Shown piece by piece: positions 6,432 through 11,318 of a stretch of 11,318 nt of DNA. Made by a program: the position numbers and the translations under genes. This stretch comes from Gammaproteobacteria bacterium (GTDB lineage Bacteria > Pseudomonadota > Gammaproteobacteria > Pseudomonadales > Azotimanducaceae_A), in the NCBI GenBank assembly GCA_012960755.1, contig DUAT01000177.1, forward strand, positions 1 through 11,318. The letters are read 5' to 3'. A model generated the notes under the pieces. That model was not told the origin of the DNA. It searched no databases and was given only the letters and a program-made list of their open reading frames with translations. Position 1 is the stretch's first letter. Every line of letters begins with the position of its first letter.

Positions 6432-7754
6432 ATGTACAGACTGTTCAGCTGGGAGCACAGTTACTTCTCCGGCAAGGCGCGGGCATACCTTCGCTACAAG
6501 CAACGCATGGGAGACCTGAGCGAAGGCTTCGAGGACGTTCTTGCAACACCCGAGTTGATGATGGGTCTCTTGACTCCGGCTACCGGGTCTGGCGCAGTGC
6601 CTCAGATGCTGACTGGCGACAAGCAATGGGTCCAGGACTCGAGTGACATCATCGACTTCATCGAGGCACGCCACAACAAGGTGCCCGTAATCCCGAGCGT
6701 CCATGACGCGCCGCGTCAGACTTTGGCATCTTATCTCGTCGAGTTGCTGGCCGATGAGTGGCTGGTGGTGCCGGGTTTCTGGGAACGTTGGCACTACAGC
6801 GTGCCCGACGTCGAGCCCAACCATGTCGACTACAACGCCATGCAGTGGGGGTCGGTGTTTGCAGCCGGAGCGCCTGGCAACGAACGACTTGCAGCTGGTG
6901 CCGGTCTGTTCGAAAACATGTTTGGCATCTCGCAAGCGCGCACCAACCCGCGTGGCGTCTACGCAGGGCTCGTTCATCTGGGTTGTACCGAGGCCACCGA
7001 GCAGGCGTGGTGGGCGTCGATGGAGAACGTTCTCGGGCTGCTCGACATGCACTTCGATGCCCACGACTTCTTGCTGGGGGGGCTGCCTTCGTTAGGTGAC
7101 TTTGGCTTGTTCGGCCCCTTGTACGCGCATCTCTACCGAGACGCCACGACGGGCTTCATGCTGCGCACCCAGCACCCGATCGTGTCCGAATGGGTAGAGC
7201 GAACCAACGGCGATAATGTCAGTGCGCGCACCTACGACCAGAAGCTCTACTCACTCGGAGCCGATGGCGATCTCGTCGCTCGGCCTGCGACCAGTGACGG
7301 CGGTCGGTGGTTGCCGGACGACCGAGTGCCGCCGAGCCTCAACGCCATCGTTGCCGTCTTCTTCGATGAGATGTGGCCGATGCTCGCGAGCACGATGGAG
7401 AAGACCGCGACCTTCATTGCGAGTGATGCCCATGAGCAGGGGGGAGCATTGCCGGGCAAGACCTTCGGCGCGGACCGGCCCTGGTACGCACACCAGACGG
7501 GCGACGGTGCGCTCACCCACGACTTCGAGATCGGTGGCATCCGTGCGCGTCGCATGGTGACCCCCTACCACGTCTGGATGCTGCAGCGACTCGCCGGTGT
7601 GCTTGCAGAGGCGAGGTCCAGTGAAGCCGGCCGTGCGAGCGTAACGACCTGGCTCGAACAGTTTCCCAATGGTGGCGAGCTGTTGGAGCTGGACGACCGA
7701 CTCGCGGACTGCCGCGTGCGCAAGGAAGGCGCGCGTTTGTTTTCGGTTCGCTGA
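6432..7754 (+). CDS. Large glutathione S-transferase family protein with extra C-terminal domain
   Basis: The 440-residue product starts at the second of two adjacent ATGs (6429, 6432), with GAGGA 6 nt upstream of the latter; a longer GTG frame from 6339 has no ribosome site and a non-conserved extension. Residues 1-82 are the GSH domain: YRLFSWEHSYFSGKARAYL, cis-proline P57 in AVPQML, and canonical D69-S70 in QDSSDII. Residues 95-260 are the helical domain with LPSLGDFGLFGPLYAHL around D223. An extra domain (294-440) starts WLPDDRVPPSL and includes FEIGGIRARRMVTPYHVWML (365-384). It is a divergent paralogue of the GST at 2520: both share LGG-x-P-x-x-GDFG and the same extra domain. The gene is much richer in GC than its neighbours, suggesting transfer from another source. 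It lies downstream of operator copy B. Substrate unknown. Confidence 0.85.
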   Translation: MYRLFSWEHSYFSGKARAYLRYKQRMGDLSEGFEDVLATPELMMGLLTPATGSGAVPQMLTGDKQWVQDSSDIIDFIEARHNKVPVIPSVHDAPRQTLASYLVELLADEWLVVPGFWERWHYSVPDVEPNHVDYNAMQWGSVFAAGAPGNERLAAGAGLFENMFGISQARTNPRGVYAGLVHLGCTEATEQAWWASMENVLGLLDMHFDAHDFLLGGLPSLGDFGLFGPLYAHLYRDATTGFMLRTQHPIVSEWVERTNGDNVSARTYDQKLYSLGADGDLVARPATSDGGRWLPDDRVPPSLNAIVAVFFDEMWPMLASTMEKTATFIASDAHEQGGALPGKTFGADRPWYAHQTGDGALTHDFEIGGIRARRMVTPYHVWMLQRLAGVLAEARSSEAGRASVTTWLEQFPNGGELLELDDRLADCRVRKEGARLFSVR

Positions 7755-7756
7755 TC

Positions 7757-7796
7757 TATCACCGCGCCCGATGTCACCGATCCCGTTGTCACCGAT
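7757..7796 (+). repeat. Three 15-bp-spaced copies of TGTCACCG after the GST stop
   Basis: TATCACCG (7757), TGTCACCGAT (7772) and TGTCACCGAT (7787) recur with an exact 15-bp period just after the GST stop codon. The last two are identical over 10 bp. This could be a decayed coding repeat (five-codon period), a slippage product or binding sites on one helix face every 1.5 turns. Confidence 0.6.
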
Positions 7797-7848
7797 AAGA
7801 TATGCGTAGACCAGCCTTACGAGAGTTAACAAAAAGGGAGATATCAGA

Positions 7849-7995
7849 ATGATTGCGTGGATTAGGCGCGGGTTGACACTGGTTGTCGTACTTCCCGGGC
7901 TGCTGTTTTTAGTCTTGGTTTTAAGGTGGCTGGTGGATCCGGCCAGTGCAGCGCCTGCGCTCAGGATTACCCTTGAAACTGGTTTTCGGGCTTAG
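7849..7995 (+). pseudogene. Truncated small membrane protein (N-terminal 48 codons only)
   Basis: A good ribosome site (AAAGGGAG) lies 8 nt before the ATG. The product has a basic start (MIAWIRRG), one membrane helix (about 9-26) and then RWLVDPASAAPALRITLETG. The R-W-x-x-D-P-x-x-A-x-x-L-x-x-x-L-x-x-G pattern after a first helix is how several four-helix DUF4345-like proteins begin, but those run on for another 70-100 residues and this frame stops at TAG 7993. The stop overlaps that of the truncated gene on the opposite strand. The truncation by a deletion at about 7985-8010 is inferred; a genuine 48-residue single-helix protein is the alternative. Confidence 0.5.
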
Positions 7996-8333
7996 CAGCC
8001 AGGTTGCTGACCACTCCACAAGGCATCGTCACGCAGCCAGAATGTCGCGCCTTGTGCATCAATCTCCCATCTCTCAGCCACGCCCGGTGCGATCCGTCCG
8101 CGCTTGTCATAACGCACCAACCCTTCCATTACATGCGACTGGACGAAAAAGCTGACAGAATCGGTTGCCGTCAGGCTACTCATCTGAGGCGGCTCTTGGT
8201 TGAGGGCCAGCGTGATTGACTGGTTGGCGTAGTCCACTGCGGTGGCGGCGAATTCTGCCTGTACTGGCAAGCAGACAAAAATGAGGCCGGTGACAAGCTT
8301 GACGGAAGTGAAAAGGTTGTTGAGTGTAGTCAT
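7992..8333 (-). pseudogene. Truncated ABC peptide-transporter substrate-binding protein (SBP_bac_5 N-terminus)
   Basis: The 113 residues begin with a signal peptide (MTTLNNLFTSVKLVTGLIFV, cleavage likely after VQA26). They continue as the N-terminal part of a family 5 solute-binding protein: ITLALNQEPPQMSSL (40-54), SHVMEGLVRYDKRGRIAPGV (66-85) and the AERWEID...TFWLRDDALWS segment (86-107), which in the family leads into W-S-DG-x-P-V-x-A. Here the reading ends at once with GQQPGC and TAA at 7992, whereas full proteins have about 500-550 residues. The ATG at 8333 is preferred over a GTG at 8348 because it gives a normal signal peptide. The missing part is not found in the window. It follows the lipoprotein gene by about 80 bp on the same strand. 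Confidence 0.8.
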
Positions 8334-8412
8334 GTCAGGATACTGCACAACTTTTTCCGTAAATGGAAGTTCGACGGCAATTGGGGCGGCTCCAGTACGC
8401 GGCTAAGCGGCG

Positions 8413-9243
8413 TTAAGGTTGCGCAGCGCCTGCAACCTCAATGCTCGTGGCCGGATTCGGATCAGCCCTTGGATCCATTAGAAGCCCGGCCTTCATACTC
8501 ACGCGCAGCGGTTTGGCTTCGGTATCCAGATAAAGGTGCTCGTAGTTGTCCCCGTCGCTTAAGTTTCCCAGAGCGATAGGCACTACATCGCCATCTGTCG
8601 TTGTGACGGTGTATCCAAACAGGTGATTCTCGAGCGAGACGCCGGGCATCGGACGTACGCCGCCAGCCCACACGACAACTATGATCTGCTTTGTCTCAGG
8701 TGGCGGGTCACCTTCGATCTTTCCGGGCTGCGCGGCATACGCCAATACGAGTGAAGGTCCATCCGCAAGCGGCGTCACTGCTACTGACAAGCCCTGCGCA
8801 TCGTCACCCCCAGCGAGGGCCAGATGGCCGGTCACCTCAACTTTGACGGGTGGATCATCAGGCTCACTGCCCAGCTCACCGATAAGCAGAACGGTGTGCC
8901 GCTGCGCCGCGTCGTCTGCTGGACGGGTGGTGACAAAAGCAGGCTGGAGCCGCAAGCCCGAGCGGGTGACAATCGTGAAAGCAGCCGGTTCAATCGGCTC
9001 GACGACGCGTCTGGAAAATGTCACAGGCATCCCGTCTTTGCCCGGCGCTTCACGCGAAAGAAACACCGACAACAGCGGCAGTGCATTATCTAAGCCGAAA
9101 AACGCGCTGACCAAACGCGGTGGATGATCGTCGAGCGAGGTCCTTTCGGGTATAAGCGCTTCGCGCTGCGTACACGACCCCGTCGTCAGCGCGATGAAGA
9201 CCATCGCAACAACAAAAAATAGACCCATACGGTTCAAAACCAT
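8413..9243 (-). CDS. Secreted lipoprotein of unknown function
   Basis: The 276-residue protein has an N-terminal hydrophobic segment (7-20) and a lipobox-like TGSC ending at C24, which predicts a lipid-anchored periplasmic or outer-membrane protein. The mature part has alternating beta-strand-like stretches: PPRLVSAFFGLDNALP (41-56), a VTFSRRV...FTIVTRSG region (74-96), V-x-V-x-V-T-G-x-L (about 133-141) and YEHLYLDTEAKPLRVSMKAG (234-253). No catalytic signature is recognised. Its AGGAG lies about 10 nt upstream of the chosen ATG; a second ATG five codons in is possible. It lies downstream of the hydrolase and the small frameshifted ORF on the same strand and may be co-transcribed with them. 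Confidence 0.72.
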   Translation of the reverse strand: MVLNRMGLFFVVAMVFIALTTGSCTQREALIPERTSLDDHPPRLVSAFFGLDNALPLLSVFLSREAPGKDGMPVTFSRRVVEPIEPAAFTIVTRSGLRLQPAFVTTRPADDAAQRHTVLLIGELGSEPDDPPVKVEVTGHLALAGGDDAQGLSVAVTPLADGPSLVLAYAAQPGKIEGDPPPETKQIIVVVWAGGVRPMPGVSLENHLFGYTVTTTDGDVVPIALGNLSDGDNYEHLYLDTEAKPLRVSMKAGLLMDPRADPNPATSIEVAGAAQP

Positions 9244-9312
9244 TTCGTCCGCGCTCCTATGGTGGCTTTTCTATGCAGTTGAGACACATCACATGATGCG
9301 TCGAGTGACTAG

Positions 9313-9481
9313 TTACGGCAAGAGAAATCCTGCTACAGGTTTAGTGACCCCCTGGTCATAGTTGTTGACGAAGACCACGATGGGTGATTCAAGCCCTTCA
9401 TAGGTCACGTGATATTTATCCATTAACGCACAACACCGTGCAGTTGGCATGAGCCAGCAGGCCGGTGAGTGTGTCATTCAT
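9313..9481 (-). pseudogene. Small ORF translationally coupled to the hydrolase, apparently frameshifted
   Basis: The start ATG (9481-9479) overlaps the hydrolase TGA as ATGA, the classical coupled start. Translation gives MNDTLTGLLAHANCTVLCVN then G and TAA at 9418-9416. One frame over, the sequence continues without a break as DKYHVTYEGLESPIVVFVNN, then YDQGVTKPVAGFLLP and a TAA at 9315-9313. Removing one G from the AATGGATAA at about 9419-9424 joins them into one 55-residue protein. A single-base insertion (or sequencing error) in a small gene is the likely reading. The alternative is two overlapping mini-genes, since an ATG at 9423 sits just before the first stop. The family is not recognised. 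Confidence 0.5.
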
Positions 9482-10527
9482 GGACGGTCCTCTTTTGACG
9501 TCTGAACCTGATCAATAACCCGCAACAGGGCAGAGGCAATTTCAACGGCAACCTCCTCCTGCAGAAAATGACCCCCTTGTGTTTCAGTGACCCGCGCTGA
9601 CGGGAAACTCTGCTTCATTGTTGGTAGGCCTTTACCCAGAATCGGGTCGTTCATTCCCCAGACAATCTCGGCGGGGATATCCAGACCCTGGACATAGCTT
9701 TCAATCATTCTCATTGCCGGTGCACTTGGGTGATCCGGGCCATCGGGAACCATGCGCATCATTGCCAGCGGTGCTTTAGCATTACCGCTTTCCATCACGG
9801 GCTTTCCGTAGAGGTTCGCCACATCGGCTGTAAATTGGTCGGGGTCACCCTGCGTACGATGCATGCCATCGAATATGGAGAAAAATACTTCCAGCAGCAG
9901 CTCGCCGAGCACCGGCGTCTTGACCGTAGCGTGGGCGCGGGAAAGATCCGCAGGTTGGGTCGGGGCATTGAACCCTGTGTTTAGCAAAACAGCCCCCTTG
10001 ATTAACTCGGGTGAGAGCGCGAGTGCTCCCATCCCAGTGGGCCCACCCCAGTCCTGCCCCGCGTACACCAGTTCGGTGAGCTGCAACTGCACCAGTACAC
10101 TGTTTATCCAGCGCATATGATTGTCAAGAGTATGTGCGCTCGCAGGCACCTTGCTCGAAAAACCGAGGCCTACCAAGGTCGGCATAATCAGACGAAGCCG
10201 ATCCTTGGGCAGTTCTTCGGCAACCTTGCGATAGAGAAATCCGGATGTCGGATTGCCGTGTTGCATAAAGACAGGGAAGCCGGTTCCAACTTCAAGGACG
10301 TGTACTTTAATCCCTGGCTCTACCTCGACGAAATAGCTCTTGTAACCCTCAGTGAGGTGTTTCGCTGCATACTGCGGCAGCGGGAAAGCTTCAAATGTTC
10401 CTGCATCCAATGTGACGGTGCCTTCCCCCAGCGGGGTAACCGGTTCACCGTCTCGGGTGATAACAACAGCCACTGTGATACCGACTACAGTACAAACGGC
10501 CAACAGGATCAGAAAAATCTTTTTCAT
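9478..10527 (-). CDS. Membrane-anchored haloalkane-dehalogenase-like alpha/beta hydrolase
   Basis: The protein has 349 residues from the ATG at 10527, which has GAGGA about 10 nt upstream; a GTG frame from 10587 adds 20 unlikely residues. Residues 2-24 (KK then a hydrophobic run) form a signal anchor with no clear cleavage site. The catalytic core fits haloalkane dehalogenases: HGNPTSG (90-96), whose N92 is the halide-stabilising asparagine; the nucleophile elbow GQDWGGPTG with D159 and the second halide ligand W160; the acid D294 in WGMNDPIL; and H320 in GGHFLQEE. Asp as nucleophile separates it from esterases (Ser); epoxide hydrolases also use Asp but usually lack this N/W pair. Likely reaction: hydrolysis of carbon-halogen bonds to alcohols; substrate unknown. 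Operator copy C lies upstream of its start and could control it. Confidence 0.85.
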   Translation of the reverse strand: MKKIFLILLAVCTVVGITVAVVITRDGEPVTPLGEGTVTLDAGTFEAFPLPQYAAKHLTEGYKSYFVEVEPGIKVHVLEVGTGFPVFMQHGNPTSGFLYRKVAEELPKDRLRLIMPTLVGLGFSSKVPASAHTLDNHMRWINSVLVQLQLTELVYAGQDWGGPTGMGALALSPELIKGAVLLNTGFNAPTQPADLSRAHATVKTPVLGELLLEVFFSIFDGMHRTQGDPDQFTADVANLYGKPVMESGNAKAPLAMMRMVPDGPDHPSAPAMRMIESYVQGLDIPAEIVWGMNDPILGKGLPTMKQSFPSARVTETQGGHFLQEEVAVEIASALLRVIDQVQTSKEDRP

Positions 10528-10564
10528 TGCTATGACTTCCTCTATCAATACTAAACAACCTTCC

Positions 10565-10575
10565 GGGATTATCCC
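10565..10575. promoter_or_regulatory. Perfect short palindrome GGGATTATCCC upstream of the hydrolase
   Basis: Five-base arms (GGGAT / ATCCC) around a central T lie 38 bp upstream of the hydrolase ATG, in its probable 5' leader. The arms echo the GGGA/TCCC of the operator but the geometry differs. It could be a small operator or RNA stem; chance is possible at this length. Confidence 0.25.
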
Positions 10576-10633
10576 TTGCTGGTTCACTTGATCACGTTGA
10601 TTGCTACATCAGGTTTAGACGCTTCAACAGGTC

Positions 10634-10728
10634 TATTGGGATTGACAGTCCCAATATAACATGCAATATTGGCATTGAACAAATCTATTGGGATTTAGAG
10701 TCCCAATATAAGATGCAATATTGGCATT
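10634..10728. promoter_or_regulatory. Tandem promoter/operators C1 and C2 between hydrolase and DUF3604 genes
   Basis: C1 has TATTGGGA (10634-10641) N7 TCCCAATA (10649-10656), with the plus promoter TTGACA 10642-10647, 17 bp, TG-extended AATATT 10665-10670. C2 keeps both dyads (TATTGGGA 10686-10693, TCCCAATA 10701-10708) and the -10 (10717-10722), but its -35 has changed to TTTAGA, so it may act mainly as an operator. Minus-strand -10 boxes (TATATT) in both copies point to the hydrolase. The pair therefore could control two divergent units with a doubled, possibly cooperative, binding site. Confidence 0.72.
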
Positions 10729-10742
10729 GAACACATCTTCGT

Positions 10743-10808
10743 AACCGACCCTAGGGACCTGAAGAGACACGTGTATTAGAAAGTCATAGTGCTAGCGACT
10801 TCGACGTC
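10743..10808 (+). pseudogene. yghU 3'-end remnant, copy C (decayed)
   Basis: Twenty-two codons align with the end of yghU (NRP-stop-GPEETRVLESHSASDFDV), but the Trp codon is now TAG, an Arg codon has become Ser and the normal stop after DV is replaced by CCT. Without start or selection it is decaying, and it is more degraded than copy B. Confidence 0.85.
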
Positions 10809-10834
10809 CCTAAAATTTTTTGAAGGAGTAAACG

Positions 10835-11318
10835 ATGAATGGCATGAAGGATGTTGGAAGTAAAACAAAATATCTGGCAATGATAACCATGGGGTTACTC
10901 ATAGCCTCATGTTCAGATGAGTCGTCTAACAGTCTAAGTTTTCCTGAAGATATGCATACTAATGAGCGCGCGATTGCTGATACCGCTCAATTTGATGTGC
11001 CGGTACCAGCAACCGACGAACCAGCAACATTATCCTCCACCGCGAAAGTTTTTGAGACAGAAACCGAACTCCTCATACGCGAGCAACAACCGTCCTCCGC
11101 CACAAACAGCAAACCAACTGAAACACCAGCAGAACGCAAAGCGTACTTTGGCGACTTGCATGTGCATACCACCTACTCGCTCGATGCTTATGCTTTTGGC
11201 ACGGTTGCTACGCCCTATGATGCCTATCGTTTTGCGACGGGTGAGGCGATTGTGAACCCAGCTGGTTTCAAAATGCAGTTGTCACGCCCGATGGATTTCT
11301 ATGCCGTGACGGATCATG
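10835..11318 (+). CDS. DUF3604 family lipoprotein, N-terminal part (runs off the right edge)
   Basis: 161 residues are visible. A basic start and hydrophobic helix (9-25) end in the lipobox IASC with C26, predicting a lipoprotein. Residues 27-100 form a Ser/Thr/Pro/Glu-rich spacer, probably disordered. From 102 the DUF3604 domain begins: YFGDLHVHTTYSLDAYAFGT (104-123), where H109 and H111 would be metal ligands as in PHP/amidohydrolase-like enzymes, then TPYDAYRFATGE (126-137) and RPMDFYAVTDH (151-161), where the window ends. The family has several hundred residues more and no settled function; metal-dependent hydrolysis is presumed. GAAGGAG lies 6 nt before the ATG. Its promoter is operator pair C, separated from it by the yghU remnant. 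Confidence 0.9.
   Translation, partial: MNGMKDVGSKTKYLAMITMGLLIASCSDESSNSLSFPEDMHTNERAIADTAQFDVPVPATDEPATLSSTAKVFETETELLIREQQPSSATNSKPTETPAERKAYFGDLHVHTTYSLDAYAFGTVATPYDAYRFATGEAIVNPAGFKMQLSRPMDFYAVTDH

Larger units (their letters stand above)
10584..10890. repeat. Promoter-operator module, copy C, with duplicated operator core
   Basis: The order is the same as in copy B: tetR-start remnant (PDVAIN on the minus strand), operator, CTTCGTAA join, yghU 3' end, GAAGGAG, and the start of the DUF3604 gene, here with the full gene following. The operator core is present twice, 52 bp apart. C1 (10634-10676) is like copy A (AACATGC); C2 (10686-10728) is like copy B (AAGATGC). This suggests that C arose by recombination between an A-like and a B-like version. 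Confidence 0.9.

Noticed and set aside
6390..7064. Long minus-strand frame of 224 codons
   Set aside because: It is opposite to the GC-rich GST, where the stop-poor antisense frame is expected; it shows no domain or start signal.
7251..7832. Minus-strand frame of 193 codons
   Set aside because: Again antisense to the GC-rich GST gene, with a low-complexity Arg/Pro/Ser composition.
9287..9298. Dyad CATCA-CA-TGATG upstream of the lipoprotein gene
   Set aside because: Arms of 5 bp without promoter context; not distinguishable from chance.
2362..10890. CRISPR array or insertion sequence as explanation of the repeats
   Set aside because: The repeats are only three widely spaced copies of different length, without spacers, transposase or terminal inverted repeats.

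Overview
The window looks like accessory DNA of a gammaproteobacterium, possibly marine. Support for this is the YghU-type glutathione transferase, the DUF3604 lipoprotein, the sulfatase, a haloalkane-dehalogenase-like hydrolase, the strong AGGAG-type ribosome binding sites and sigma70-type promoters. The taxonomic call is an inference from gene content, not from a marker gene. Base composition changes along the window: the region around 1.8-4.6 kb is AT-richer, and the gene at 6432-7754 is clearly GC-richer. This, together with several broken genes, suggests a patchwork built by repeated recombination.

Layout. Positions 173-2391 (minus strand) hold a type I sulfatase and, upstream of it, a TetR-family regulator. 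Divergent from the regulator runs a plus-strand cluster: a GST with an unusual extra C-terminal domain (2520), a YghU/Nu-class GST (3747), a third divergent GST (4674) and a small four-helix membrane protein (5634). At 6026-6276 there is a second copy of the tetR/GST promoter-operator, fused to the last 22 codons of a yghU gene and to the first codons of a DUF3604 gene. It leads into a 51-codon chimeric ORF and a second GST with the same extra C-terminal domain (6432). Next come two truncated genes that meet tail to tail at 7992-7995: the N-terminus of a small membrane protein and the N-terminus of an ABC peptide-binding protein. A minus-strand set follows: a haloalkane-dehalogenase-like alpha/beta hydrolase (9478-10527), a translationally coupled small ORF that appears frameshifted, and a lipoprotein of unknown function (8413). 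The third copy of the promoter-operator module (10584-10890), with its operator core tandemly duplicated, lies between the hydrolase and a DUF3604 lipoprotein that runs off the right edge.

How it fits together. The main unifying signal is a compact bidirectional promoter/operator with nested dyads (TATTGGGA-N7-TCCCAATAT-N8-ATATTGG), present four times at three loci. At its likely original site it separates tetR from the GST cluster, so the simplest reading is that this TetR controls a dispersed detoxification regulon: four GSTs, a dehalogenase-like hydrolase and a DUF3604 protein. The other two copies carry an identical-position deletion scar (operator joined to the yghU 3' end), which suggests that an ancestral tetR-operator-GST-yghU-DUF3604 locus lost its middle, and that the deleted version spread and re-wired other genes.
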